DNA of 64,000 nt from Telmatactis stephensoni (taxonomy: Eukaryota; Cnidaria; Anthozoa; Actiniaria; Isophelliidae), in the NCBI GenBank assembly GCA_029948255.1, contig JALIZF010001765.1, forward strand, positions 661,456 to 725,455, read 5' to 3'. Of the stretch, positions 46,801 to 58,065 are shown piece after piece. The position numbers were made by a program, and so were the translations under genes. Within the stretch, counting starts at the first letter, position 1. Each line of letters opens with the position of its first letter. A model generated the notes under the pieces. That model was not told where the DNA came from, made no database searches, and saw nothing but the letters and a program-made list of their open reading frames with translations.

Positions 46801-47624
46801 TGTGTCTCTGAGATATGGGTACCCTGTACTTTGGAAGATGTGATATTTTGATCAGCAGATAAAACCTTTTCATAAATATCTCCAAGAAGCTAAATATAGT
46901 GTAAATTAACAATTTTTTGTTTTACCAGACTGAATTACTTACCCTCATACATGTATACCATAAAGGATAATATTTATAATTTATTATAAACATCAACTAA
47001 ATATAACTGGATGATGATGCATTGTAATGTGATGAAAAATTGTACAATTTAAAACTTACTAATAGCCATTATGGCTATGATAAAAATTTAAAAAGAATCT
47101 CCTGTTCTATAGCATTTGGATATTACACAATAATACAATTATTGTACAGTGGCAATAGCCTTCTTTAGAGGCAACTCTTGCTTTTGGAGTTCCTGTGGTA
47201 ATTTAGAGTCAGGAAGGACTTGACTTCTCCCCTAATTCCACACAGGAAGCCCAAACCCAAGGGGTTGCAGAAGAGGCTATGGTAAGGGACATCACTGCAG
47301 TTATCATATATGAGCAAAAGATTTGTCATTAGTGTCTGTTGTTTGTTCATCAAACATGTCTGCTGCTTTATTTTTTGATCCATTGAAACCAAGCATTATA
47401 AGGTTTTGACTCCAGTAAACCATTTGAATTTTCTTGCTTTCCAAATCCTTTTGTATAATTTCCCCATGTAGGCCTTATTCTAAATTCTGATTGTTTTTTA
47501 TAGTGATGACATGGAATTAGATGAACAATGCCTTAAATCATTTGTAGATGAAGATGACTTTATCTTAACTTTGGACTATGATGATGTTAATGGGGCTTGT
47601 AATGTTACACTGGCTGAATGCTGA
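43843..47624 (+). CDS. Stand-alone Grainyhead/CP2-type C-terminal (ubiquitin-like) domain protein, 2 exons, 155 residues
   Basis: Exon 1 is 43843..44189 (donor GTAAGTAAC, phase 2) and exon 2 is 47504..47624 (acceptor TTGTTTTTTATAG). The 3.3-kb intron is in place and the join gives 155 residues. An in-frame TGA lies six bases before the ATG, so the start is firm and no upstream coding exon can feed this frame. Residues 65-142 match the C-terminal ubiquitin-like dimerisation domain of Grainyhead-like factors: LTVYVRRETEKAYNAIF, a helix around NFKEALSLCYGL, then DDMELDE and DEDDFILTL. The N-terminal part (1-64) is basic and has no CP2 DNA-binding domain. In this family the domain mediates dimer formation. 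A protein with only this part could pair with Grainyhead factors without binding DNA (inference). No signal peptide or membrane segment. Confidence 0.8.
46123..46184 (+). mobile_element. SINE 3' tail (GGCGCTATATAAAT type)
   Basis: GTAAAGTGCCTAGAGCAG...GGATAGGCGCTATATAAATG followed by a short (TTATCA)n tail. This arrangement, AAAGYGCCT...GGCGCTATATAAAT plus a simple-repeat tail, is the widespread 3' end of several animal SINE families. No tRNA-like head is visible, so the copy is 5'-truncated or decayed. Confidence 0.6.
46465..46602. mobile_element. Palindromic element in the Grainyhead-C intron
   Basis: GCTATGTACGTTTCTACCCAATTCAGAA and TTTTGAATTGGGTAGAAATGTACATAGC are inverted arms, extending weakly to AT(C/T)(T/A)GCTAAT ends. 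Confidence 0.8.
47155..47281. mobile_element. Inverted-repeat element with ATAGCCT..TTCCTGTGG motif
   Basis: AATAGCCTTCTTTAGAGGCAAC pairs with GTTGCAGAAGAGGCTAT, and inside, GTTCCTGTGG pairs with CACAGGAAGCCC. The same layout occurs at 59256-59445. Confidence 0.65.
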
Positions 47625-49700
47625 CCAACGCTTGCTTCCAGTGAGGAAGCTCATTATTGCAATTTCATTCATCCATGAGAATACCAACAGACATTCCTAA
47701 GTTTGCACAACCAAGACATGAATTGCCATAGAAATGCATACTCTAAAAAGAATATCAAGCTTCTTCTACACTTAATCCTGATGACCTTTGAGACAGAGTA
47801 AAGTTGAATTGAGCCTTTAAAAGATTAACTAGCTCTTTAGTATTACTGTCATTTTAGATAATTTTGTACTCCATTTGGGTTAGGCTTAGTAGAGGGGTTC
47901 ATATCTGAAAAGACCATATAGCTTTTCTTTTGTAATGATGATATCTCTGATAGTCATGAGTAGCTTATGACATGGTTCTTAGCACATGATATGCATTTAA
48001 GAGCTCTATAAGACTGACTCCATTAAGTCTATCTAAAGAGCAAAAACTGTGACTAATAGAATCAGTCTAGAGCTCAGGGCTCATTTGTTTGAAAGTGGGT
48101 TAATACTAACCCAGAGTTACTGCGATTTTCAAAATCATGTGAACTTGGACATCTAAACATTCAAGTGGTTTTTGCCAAATTAGAAATCAAAAATACAAAA
48201 TCTAACATACAAAAATTACATATAGCTGTTACAGGTTGTCTAAAGATCGTATTAAGTCTTTTGATAGGTTTTTAGGGATCTTTATTTTGGTTGTTTATTT
48301 GAAGTGGGCGGAAGCAAAAAAACAAATTCCAACAGACAGTCTGTTTGAAGGTCAGAGTTCGCATTATCATGAAAATTGCAGTAAACCATTAACCTACTTT
48401 TGAACAAATGGGTCAGTCCCTGAAATTTCAATTAGTTTTAATCCAGATTTAATGGTTTCATTCTGGATTAGCACTGACTGGGCTTTCAGGAACTCATTTT
48501 CTTATTGCTCAAGTGTATTGTTGATCTTTTTTGCTTCAAGGTCTTGGTTTACTTTGATATATTAGTGCTGCTATTCAAATGAATCTGGCACCCACATCTT
48601 ACTGCATTTAGTGAGTACAGTGATACAGGTGACAATGGTGAGATGGGCTTCTGTGATACCCTTGTTAACTGATGTTAAACCTTTTTAAACTGATTAGAGA
48701 AAAGATGGCAACTAAAAATAAATTGTGTGGCTGGTTACTATGAGCATTAAAACTTTAGTCAACAACAATACAAACACTTTGTTGGTAATAATCCATTAGT
48801 TGACTGCTTTCCTAGTATAGCTAGAGCAGTTTATTTATGAAAATGACACTGGTTTTGGCAGGAATGCTCCAGTTTCGAGTTCATTTTGCCCAGCGTTAGC
48901 CTCAATACCGCCTTATATATTCTTTTGTGTTCAAGTCATTAACCCTTGGGAATAAATGGAATGTACACAAATGAACAAAGCAAATGCTATAGAATTCCTG
49001 TGGGGTTTGCTTGATTTCTTTGAATATATATGTTAATAGATATCTGTATGCTTGCCTGGGTGTCACCAGATGCCCTTCACCATAAAATCTTAACAAACCT
49101 CCAGAATAAGGAATTATCCAATGGATAGAGCTTTCTACCTTCCATGCAACTGTGTCCATATATACAAAATCTGCTCAAGTTTCAAAAATTTGACTCCTGC
49201 ATATTTTTAACATTACTAATGCTCATGGTAATCACCACAAGTACCTATAGCTACCAACTTTCTTTATTCAGAAGTTGCAAATATTTCCCTTATGTTCTTT
49301 TTACTTATTGAAATAAATGATTATTATATTTGATGGAATTGCAAAAGTGATGCATAAAGTTAGTTGTGTACATATTTCCAACCACTTTTGTCCATTTCAG
49401 GCTCAACCCTTGACCACTGTCAGGCAGCAGCAAGTTCACAGCACTCTAAATTTTGTGAATTGTTTTCAAGTGTTTTAAATGGAAGCTAGACATGCTGTAT
49501 CAATGCAGTTAGCTTGCAGTATACAAATGCCAGTTCAAGTGACACTCCCAGCTTTGTTGTTTCTCACATGTTTAAGTATAAAAAGTTGAAAAGGTATATT
49601 GAGGGGGTCTGTGTAAAGTTAACAGTGATCTTGATCAAAGTTAAAACTCATCTTTAGATTTCCGAGAAATTTGAAAACTAGTTAGTGCATTCAATAAATG
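47625..49700. other. 3' flank of the Grainyhead-C domain gene and intergenic DNA
   Basis: AT-rich, with no frame or repeat that I can support. Confidence 0.45.
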
Positions 49701-49710
49701 CAATTAACAT

Positions 49711-50203
49711 TAGAGTGATCACACTAATTAACCTGTGCAAAAGTACTCGAAAGTGTGAAGTAGCATCAAACAATGGAAAACAAGATTTTGTAATATTTAG
49801 CACTATTCAGATTTTGTACTTTTTTCCCGGGTTAAAGTGATTGCACTTAATAACACATGAAAAAGTACAAATTCTAAATAGTACAAAACCCTTTGTTTTC
49901 CGTTCTTCGATACTACTATTTTGCATTATTTAGCTAGCACTTTTTCACAGGTTAAGTGCAATGACTCTGAGTGTGATAACTCTACTAGAGTGCAAAACAG
50001 CACTAATAAACAACAATAGAAATAAAGGATTTTGTACTATTTAGTACTGCTAATACTTAGAGTGATGGCACTTAACCTATGAAATTGTACTAGCTAAATA
50101 ATGCAAAATGGCACTATCAAACAATGGAAAACAAAGGAATTTGTACTATATAGTACTCTAAGTTTTGTACTTTTTCACGGATTAATTAAGTGCAATCACT
50201 CTA
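49711..50203. mobile_element. Cluster of 3-4 TA-flanked GAGTGATNGCACTTAA elements
   Basis: Several head-to-tail or nested copies of the element seen at 321-463. Terminal motifs TAGAGTGATCACACT, AAGTGATTGCACTTAA, AAGTGCAATGACTCT, TAGAGTGCAA, TAGAGTGATGGCACTTAA and AAGTGCAATCACTCTA recur with internal TTTTGTACTATTTAG and CAAACAATGGAAAACAAAG. Confidence 0.75.
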
Positions 50204-50209
50204 GTTCAA

Positions 50210-51670
50210 TTATATACTTACACTGGATGCACTTAAGAATTTCATCAGAGATCACTAACTATTGCTATTTGCAAGGACCCTCTCCAATTCCTTCAATAGA
50301 AAAGTCTATTTTAGTAGTCCTTGGACTAGTTGTTTAAAAGTAGATAATGTTAATTTTCTTTAGATTTAACCCAGGATTATCACCAATCAACTTTCAAACA
50401 GCTAGGACCCTGATGTAGAGTCACTTATATTTTGAAGAGTATTTTTAATTGCAGTTTTGTTAACAAATATTGGTTCAACTGTGTGTACTTGTAGAGAGCT
50501 ACATAGGTTAGCAACTAATACCATATACTTATGGTATGAAATAATGTTGAATTTAATGAAGGTTCAAATTAGAAACCTGACTGAATAAAGTTTATTGCTA
50601 ACTAATTGAATGTCTGGGGGATGTCACAACCAGCAACAAATTGATATGAGGTGGGGACTTCTTGCAAATTGCAGGACTGAATTCTCTGTGTCATAATCTC
50701 TGTCCATATTATGATACCAATTTAATATGATTGAGCATGTATTCCAATGGAATGATTTCCATCTCTGCAACAAATCATGAAATCCCAACCCAAAGGGACA
50801 CCAAAGGTGGAAACCCTTTTATATACCATTTATCAGAGAAAAGATGGAGTGCATTCAATATAAGCATGAAATGTCAGTAAATTGTATAAAACGGCTTTCC
50901 GATATAGGGCTGGGCTATCACTTTCATATTTGATAGTATGTCTTTGGAAAATGATGACGTCAACACACGACGTCATCGTGTGACATTGCTATAGTTTTCT
51001 TAAGCAATGCATATTGAAAAAAAACAAGCATACATGCGTTTTAAACATCGTTTCAAAATAAACTTTTTATGATAACAAATGAGCGAGTAATATATATAAT
51101 TAAGTTCCAAGCAGTTTCTTGATTTTACGTCAATCCCAGGCCCGTCGCAAGCGATTTCCACCATATTCGGCTGGGATTAGGGAGTGCTTTAATAAATGAC
51201 CTGTATAAGTATCAGAGCTCCAGCTGGCTTTTGGAAAGTGGAATAAAATATTTATTAGATAGCTATTATTAGATTATCATTATTAATAGACCAGAATTTT
51301 AAGCCAAGAAAAATTAGAGAAGAGAAATGAAATCCATTTAAAACAGAAAATAAAAGAAAAAAGAAAAGAAAAGATGTTGACGCAGGCAGGACTCGAACCC
51401 GTTCCCCAAAAAATTAGTATGCTAATTTTATGGAAAACCCAAAAAATGGACCATGCATCCAGACAAATCGCTGAATCATCGCGATAGCATGATACGAAAA
51501 GGATGGAGATTTCAGCCCCTTCCGCGCTATCCGGTAGAAACACAGCGAGCTTCGCAGTCAGGGAGAAACAGTCGGATCCTAGGCCGTAAATGACTGAAAT
51601 AACCTAGTGTAGATGTAAGAGCCGGGTTCCTGGCTTGGGCCTTTTTTTCTTTTTCTTTTCTTTTATCTTT
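50210..51670. other. Intergenic region
   Basis: No supported gene. A B-box-like sequence on the minus strand at 51388-51410 (GGTTCGAGTCC) lacks a partner A-box. Confidence 0.4.
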
Positions 51671-51678
51671 TCTTGCTC

Positions 51679-51779
51679 ACTAGTTTGTGAGTACTCTCTA
51701 TAATATGCTTCCTTACTAGGAAGAAGAGGTAATAAACCTCTTCCTAGTAAGGAAGCATAGAGAGTACTCACAAACTAGT
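51679..51779. repeat. Near-perfect palindrome, 48-base arms
   Basis: ACTAGTTTGTGAGTACTCTCTATAATATGCTTCCTTACTAGGAAGAAGAGGT and its reverse complement (one 3-base difference) are separated by about five bases. Confidence 0.9.
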
Positions 51780-51794
51780 AACATTGAAAAACAC

Positions 51795-52460
51795 CAAGAG
51801 AGCATAAATAAGAGAGGGAAACTTGTTAATGGGGCGCGCGCCGTGATGATTCCCATCTGTGCTATTTTTAGTAACCGTCTTACCCTACTCCCGTGCGTCG
51901 AAAATTTGAACAAGTGGAATTTGGCGATTTGAGCTTCATAAAATCACACAATCGATATCAAATTTATTCCAAATTCCACGAAAATGCCATAGGATATCCT
52001 ATTAGTAACATACATAAAAAAATTATAGAAAAAACGAGTTTTTCTCATCAAAATGAGCGAAAATTTTTAAATAAACGTAAGCGCGCGCTCGATGCAGACG
52101 TGTGATGCGCTTGTAGCGCGCGCATTTTCGCTAAAATTTCATTCAAAAAGCGAACAAAATCCTCGACGTTTTTGTCTTTTTTTCTATCAAAATCGTTACT
52201 TTGTAATCAGAAAGTACACACTTTTGATACTAGATAATATGAACAAAGCAGAACTAAGAAAACTTTGTTTTTAACGCTGTTTTTGAAAACTCAAATTTGC
52301 ACTAAACGGTTCTCTGGGTCCGGAAGTATCAAATTATGACACACGGGAGTAGGGTAAGACGAAAATTAAACTGCATCCGGTTACTAAAAATAGCACAGAT
52401 GGGAATCATCACGGCGCGCGCCCCATTAACAAGTTTCCCTCTCTTATTTATGCTCTCTTG
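51795..52460. mobile_element. 666-base element with ~100-base terminal inverted repeats
   Basis: The left arm from 51795 (CAAGAGAGCATAAATAAGAG..., GGGGCGCGCGCCGTGATGAT, CTATTTTTAGTAACC, GTCTTACCCTACTCCCGTG) is matched almost base for base, inverted, at about 52338-52460. The right arm carries an extra ~14 bases between the last two blocks. The interior frame at 51893 is Lys/Asn-rich and has no family features. Probably a non-autonomous DNA transposon. Confidence 0.85.
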
Positions 52461-52603
52461 AAAACACATAATATTTCTCCCTACCAAAATTACTGCATGA
52501 TCAAAGACGTCTCAGTTGAGATCACCGGTCTGACAAATATATAGCTAATACCTTCAATAAGTTGTTTGCTAGTATTAGATCTACATCTAGTTTTCCCGGA
52601 GGC

Positions 52604-52949
52604 GAAATGGGCGGGATGTTCGTCGTACCTTTTAGGGGTCAAAATCAGTGATCTGGAACCTAGCTTTTAGGGTGTCTCAGACTTTAGTGGACTACCAGAG
52701 ACCTAGCTGGCACCTTTTAGGATGTTTTCAGTAAATAAAATACCTAAAATAAACATTACTGGAACGATTTTAATATTCTGACTTGTATCTCTTGAGCACA
52801 TTGATAAAGGAGTTTTTATGTTTTGGATTCTTCAATTTTTGTTTTTGGATTGGTACTTTTAGAGTAGAAATCAACTGTTGCCACTCCCATTAGGATAAAG
52901 GTACCTTTTAGGGGTCATTTTCGAAATTTTCGACGAGCATCCCCGCCCT
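52604..52949. mobile_element. Inverted-repeat element with GGCGGGATG..TCGTCG ends
   Basis: GGGCGGGATGTTCGTCG at the left and CGACGAGCATCCCCGCC at the right are inverted. The interior has direct copies of GTACCTTTTAGGGGTCA. Confidence 0.55.
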
Positions 52950-52980
52950 CTTATAGTATACGGGTCCCTCCCCATTCCGG

Positions 52981-53277
52981 GATGTTTTTGCTTATGATGC
53001 GAACATTTTCAATAGCAATAAAAATCTTATAATCAGACTAGAAAATTGCATTAATAAGCTTCAGTCAATTAGTAAATGGCAGCTGGCTACAAATAAAATA
53101 ACACTGAATGTTGAGGAAACAAAGTACATAATCTTTCATCCTTTTCAAAAGAGGAGAAACTACAGCTTGAATCTCACTATAAATAACTAGTTTGATATAC
53201 TAGAAGAGACTCCACAGATAAAATATCTTGGGGTTACATTAGACAAACACTCTGCCTATTTTTTGAAAATAAATTAA
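52981..53277 (+). pseudogene. LINE reverse-transcriptase fragment (CR1/L2-like)
   Basis: Reads VFAYDANIFNSNKNL, then WQLATNKITLNVEETKYIIF, then a TAG stop, then IKYLGVTLD. This matches the palm motif C (FADDTNIF), the SLNxxKTxYMIF block and the KFLGVxxD block of non-LTR retrotransposon reverse transcriptases. The catalytic ADD is replaced by AYDA and the frame has a stop, so the copy is dead. It is truncated at both ends and followed by a (GATA)n tract. Confidence 0.75.
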
Positions 53278-53287
53278 TATGTAAAAA

Positions 53288-53288
53288 T

Positions 53289-53340
<52 letters not shown>

Positions 53341-53341
53341 T
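53288..53341. repeat. (GATA)n microsatellite
   Basis: About 13 uninterrupted GATA units directly after the LINE fragment. Confidence 0.95.
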
Positions 53342-53892
53342 CTTTGTATATATTTTTTATAATTTTGACGATACGATATAAATTTTTATTTTTATCGTAA
53401 ATGATACAGGGGCACCTCCGCAACCATTTCATCAAATTGCCGGCACTTTCGGAATTGACTGTTTTTGGAATGGAAAGAATCCTGAAAGAATCAGTAATCA
53501 AAACTTGGTAATCGGGAGTAAATATCCCCATATCATATCACCAGGATTATAGCTAAAAAAGGATGTCAGAATAGAAGGTTAAGCAGAACGAGTATGTTAG
53601 TTTCAGTTAGTTGATCTAATCCTTGCTGATGGCCTGATGGGCTCTCTGTGCCGAGAACGGAAAGGAAGGAGAGAGGACTGGTAAAGAAGTTACAATGTTA
53701 CATAACCAGAACCGGACCAATGGCCTGTACACGTGAGTTTTCCTGATTTTGCCAAAAAGCCAAGGAAAATGACTAAAAAGTAACTCAATTTCAAGCGAGT
53801 GCAGAGTTTAAGATCAAAACTCGACATCTTCAAGAAAATTCTGTAATAATTTTAAGTTTTAGCAATGATAGATAAGGAAGTCTTCGATCTTT

Positions 53893-53902
53893 GTTATGCA
53901 AC
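53893..53902. promoter_or_regulatory. C/EBP- or PAR-type site GTTATGCAAC
   Basis: A composite bZIP site (GTTATGCAAC) about 108 bases before the bZIP gene 3 start codon. Weaker evidence than the two D-boxes upstream of bZIP gene 1. Confidence 0.3.
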
Positions 53903-54009
53903 AATCAAGTATGCAACGTGACTGCCAGATCGATAAGCCAATCAGATCTTGAGAATATCGTATGTTTACGAGCGAGGGTACGCAGACTTACTCGAAATTT
54001 GCTACCAAG

Positions 54010-56642
54010 ATGACTGCTCCAGCAAGCCCGTCTCCTTCGTCCACCAATTCTTGTATATGTAAGTACGTCATTTTATCATAATAGCAGTAAATGGGGAATC
54101 AGATACTGATTTCGTCCTGTAGCTTCTTTTTGGGACGTTTTTTCTGTTTAGTATCCGTTCATCCAGTTCACAAAAACCTGCTCTCTAGTAGAATACTACA
54201 AGTACTAAGTTTATTTTCCTACAGCTTTCACGAGTAATAATCTTCATCCAAAGGCTATTTTCTTTTCCATTCTACAGTGTGGCATCTCATTTTTGCGATT
54301 TTTATTCGTGATCCGCTAAAAAAAGGTCCCGCAAAAATAGATTTAGATATATAATTTACTTTAGAAAACTCATTGAGCAATTCCAAATGCGATGAAATTA
54401 AATATTTTCATTTTTGAAAGTGACGTTTCTGCGTCGGATATGTTTTGTGGCACGTTTTAGTGCGACATACTGTGACAAATCTGTGCGGTGCTGTCTTGCG
54501 ATTTGATTGGATAGTGATTTACCTTCGCCCGTGAAAGAAAAACGACAATTTTTTTATCTGACACAATTTCCAGGATATTCCTCGTAACTATTATTAGTAA
54601 CAACATAATTTAGCAAATTTTAGTGAGTTCCAGAAAATTACTAAGTTTTGATCTTGGTAAGTCGTAGTAAAAGTCATCATCCCTCCCCCCCTAAAAAAAA
54701 CCCAAACATTTTTTGTTAAACTATAAATTAAAGTAGCAGCCAATTTTTAAGGTTTCAAATCTCAAAATGCAATGAGATGTCAAACAAAAAGGCATCATTT
54801 ATTATACAAAAATAAATCATTTCCATAAATGTTTGGACATGGAGGATTAGCAGATTATGATGACAATGAAACAGGATGCTAAGGAGACTAGACAGGATAA
54901 AATTTGCAGTTAAGCAAAAAAAAAAAAAAAGGCTAACTGTTCAGCAGTTGCTGTAAAAGGCACAAGAAGTTAGCACAAATGCCTTTTTAATTTCCACTTG
55001 CATATTTTGGTGATGAACTGTGTTCTGGACCTCAAATAGTCTTTCTGATTTTTAAAAATGCTCATGATTGGCCAAATGGTTGTCATTCAACACCATTTCT
55101 TAAAGGATGTTCATGTTCCTTTGCACCGATGCAGTATCAAGTTTCATGACATAAATGACAGCAGAACACAAATGGGAAAGCAGAAAGGGGCTAAACATGG
55201 GTTCAATAAATTCTTACAAATCTCGCGCGCGCTAATTGTTACCGTTATAATCGCGTGTGCAAACGTTGTTGTCACACTGAAGAAGGTCTGCGTTTGGGCT
55301 GAAACGTCTGTCAACTTTTTCATCAAAAAAACGAAGCTAGAGACAGCCAAATAAATTATCATGAATAATCCTAGCTGCAAATTCAAAATAAATTAAAATG
55401 GGTTCAATAAAATAATATTCTTTTTAGAAATAAATTTGTTTCATTGAGCGTGTAATAAGCTTTTATCAGGTGTTTTTACATTCGTAAAACAGAAATAGAA
55501 TTACCATAGCTGGAAAGAGCATGTAATAAAATTAGCAAGACAGTGAAGTTTGAAGGAATTAAATCCAAAACTCGCAAGAATATGAATTTTTGAAAAGTGC
55601 ACATGAATTTGTAAGAAAACTTTTAATGGTAGGCATCTCTTGCCTAACAGCAAATGTTTTGTAATTCATACAAAATTTTGATTTCAGAAAATTCATATCT
55701 TCGTGAGTTTGAAAGTTACTTCATACAAACTTCAGTTACACTAATTTTGATGTGCTCTTTCCAGCTATGGTAATTATATTTCTGTACGGTGACTTTTGGA
55801 ATTACATGATAAAAGCTCCATTAGCTTGAAGAAAATTCACAGACAGGGTTTGAACCTGTGACTTGGGTACCAGTTACGTTCTAACGACTGGGTTGCTGGG
55901 ACTCCTGTGGTGAACAGGTCGTAAGTTTGTATTTTTCAAAGCTTATAACACACTTGACGAAACCAACATTTATTTGTTACTTCTTTCTGAGTGACAATTC
56001 CATTCATAAATATTCTTTTTTTATTTTGCAGCTGATAGTGATACTTCAAATGACAGTGGTATTGACTCAATGGCTGGGGGAAGTTTGCCACCAGACTACA
56101 TGGATCTTGATGAGTTCCTGCAAGTTACAAGAGTCAAATATGTCAATAAGCAGTCCACTTCTGGCTCCATAACAAATTCTTTTTCAGAAAATGAGGAGGA
56201 CATTGATCCAGGACCAGGACCTCCTATTTTGCAATCATACAGGAGGGACACAAACAGTGCAAATGAGGAATATTTGGACTCTAAAAATGACAAAAATAAA
56301 ACAGCAACAACTAATGCTATTCAACCCAAAGGTCAAAATTCAAGAAAGACTCAAGAGGAGGAATATACATATAAGTATAACCCTCTCCCTGTAAAGAAAA
56401 AAGCTAAACGCAAGTTTGTGTCAGATACTGAGAAAGATGAACAGTACTGGAAAAGGAGAATTCGAAATAATGAAGCTGCTAGAAGGTCAAGAGATATGAG
56501 GCGTCAGCGTGAAATTGAAATTTCTTCAAAGTGGAGAGATTTGGAGAAGGAAAATACCCGTTTGAAAAAAGAACTTCAAAAGCTAAAAGAAAGAGCAAAT
56601 GAATTGGAGAGACAATTGATGGATAAAGAAAATCAGCAATAA
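54010..56642 (+). CDS. PAR-like bZIP transcription factor 3, 2 coding exons, 219 residues
   Basis: Exon 1 is 54010..54058 (starts MTAPASPSPSSTNSC, donor GTAAGTACG, phase 1). Exon 2 is 56032..56642 after acceptor TTTTATTTTGCAG. Together they give 660 bases and 219 residues. The N-terminal part is rich in Ser/Pro/Asp (SDSDTSNDSGIDSM), followed by a basic stretch KKKAKRKF. The C-terminal bZIP has KDEQYWKRRIRNN, core NNEAARRSR, and a longer, regular leucine zipper (L-x6-L over about five heptads, including LEKENTRLKKELQKL). The YWxRRxRNN prefix and core are typical of PAR/NFIL3-type factors. Exon phase and layout match bZIP genes 1 and 2, supporting common descent. It is transcribed toward the HMMR homologue, which ends 3.3 kb away on the other strand. 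Confidence 0.92.
55449..55822. mobile_element. Inverted-repeat element in the bZIP gene 3 intron
   Basis: TAATAAGCTTTTATCA..., then AATTACCATAGCTGGAAAGAGCA, is mirrored by TGCTCTTTCCAGCTATGGTAATT and TGATAAAAGCTCCATTA. Confidence 0.8.
55843..55907 (-). pseudogene. tRNA-derived remnant (SINE-like)
   Basis: On the minus strand, AACCCAGTCGTTAGAACG resembles an A-box, and CACAGGTTCAAACCCTGTCTGTG is a well-formed T arm with B-box. The anticodon arm between them is shortened and disordered. Probably a decayed tRNA or tRNA-derived SINE head. Confidence 0.4.
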
Positions 56643-57648
56643 CAGTTACTATCCATTGACACATTTGTAGATAGTACTTAATATATGTACAAGCAGTCGA
56701 CCCTTATACAGCTCAAGAAAGAAACAACACCTCAGAAAGGCCTTAAGTTGATTCTTTTGGGTAAAGCTCAATTCCAGAAAATCAACTATGGGTGATCATC
56801 TGGGTTGCAAGTCCTGATCATAGAAAGATGTAGGCCGTTATTGAGACTGATCCCTAATGGTTCATGTCTGCTAGAGAACTAGACCAATTCATGTTTCTGA
56901 CTTCCCTTAGTTACTGGCCTACAAGCTCAACAAATTTGCTTGAATATCTTGGAATTTAAAACCCTGATCACTGAAAATTGATTATAAATTGTTTTAATTG
57001 TTTACTGTCTTTTGAAATTGAAAGAAAATTACCTCATAATCCTTTTGGTACTCTATAAAACGAACACCAAGTTGTTGTTTGTAGGTCCAAATTTTAATTC
57101 CGGTGCAAAAACTGCTACAATATTGATTGGCTTGCTATTGTCGGAGTCAGAACCATGAATGGCAAGTAAACTGTCAATGAAAATGCTTCCTTAATTGTTA
57201 CCAAGAGTGAATTTGTGTAAGGCTGAATTTTTCATATAAATGCTTTGTAGATGAAGCACTTATAGCAGTACATGTAAGACTTTGGATGGACTTCAAGCTT
57301 TTATACTGTTTTGTGCATGTGAAATTACTTAAGCAACAGAATTTAGTATAAGCTTGTACACAGAATTTTGTACGCAAATTTGAAGGTCTCTTTTGTCACA
57401 GGGTGAATCTGTAGACAGATTTGGCTTTCTCTGTAACTCCTATTTGACAACCATCACAATATACTAGTAAGCGTTCTCTCTCAAACTTTATTATCATCAT
57501 CATATCTACAATGCATAAATAGTCAGGGTTTCTTAAAAATTTGAAATTTGAAAGGCTGGTGTGCTTTCGATGAATCTTAATGTGTAAATGCATGTTACAC
57601 AGAAAATCGTTGCATCACCACTCATTTTTTCCACCTACGTCAAGAGTT

Positions 57649-57773
57649 AATTTGTCTTTTCTGAACAGTCCATCATCGTTGGGGATGGAGCTTATATGAT
57701 GCGTTCAATCATTGGTTGATTTGAAATACGCTGCATCCCCAAGGACGATTAATGGATCAGAAAAGACAAAATC
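57649..57773. mobile_element. Palindromic element
   Basis: TTTGTCTTTTCTGAACAGTCCATCATCGTTGGGGATG is mirrored by CATCCCCAAGGACGATTAATGGATCAGAAAAGACAAA. Confidence 0.8.
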
Positions 57774-58065
57774 CTAACCAACATTGGAAAAATATAGATG
57801 TGATGCTGTAATTTTCAATTCTGAAAGCAGGATTAGCTCATTCATGTTGCATAAAGCCAAGTATAACTCATTTTTCAATTGAGAATTATTAATATATGCA
57901 TAACTAATAGTTAAGAGTTGTCATTATGGTAGTGATAATATAGTGATAACATATGCAACACAGACCAGAGTATTTTAGTAGGTAGTCGTCCATAGCTTTT
58001 GAATGGTTTTGGTTTTTTATCATTATTTCCAATGAAATGATTTCAAACCCTAGGCCTTCAAGGCT

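Larger units (their letters stand above)
44190..47503. other. Intron of the Grainyhead-C domain gene
   Basis: AT-rich, 3.3 kb. It contains a SINE-type tail at 46123-46184, a palindromic element at 46465-46602 and an inverted-repeat element at 47155-47281. No other coding signal. Confidence 0.75.
54059..56031. other. Intron of bZIP gene 3
   Basis: Contains a Penelope-type 3' tail-like sequence (TGAAGAAGGTCTGCG..GGGCTGAAACGTCTGTC, 55277-55315), an inverted-repeat element at 55449-55822 and a tRNA-like remnant at 55843-55907. No coding signal. Confidence 0.6.

Noticed and set aside
51388..51415. Possible tRNA on the minus strand (GGTTCGAGTCC B-box)
   Set aside because: No A-box or cloverleaf could be found upstream on that strand. 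The adjoining TTAG-CATA-CTAA hairpin is not a canonical anticodon arm.
51893..52274. Lys/Asn-rich frames inside the 666-base inverted-repeat element
   Set aside because: No transposase motif, and composition is like the surrounding AT-rich DNA.
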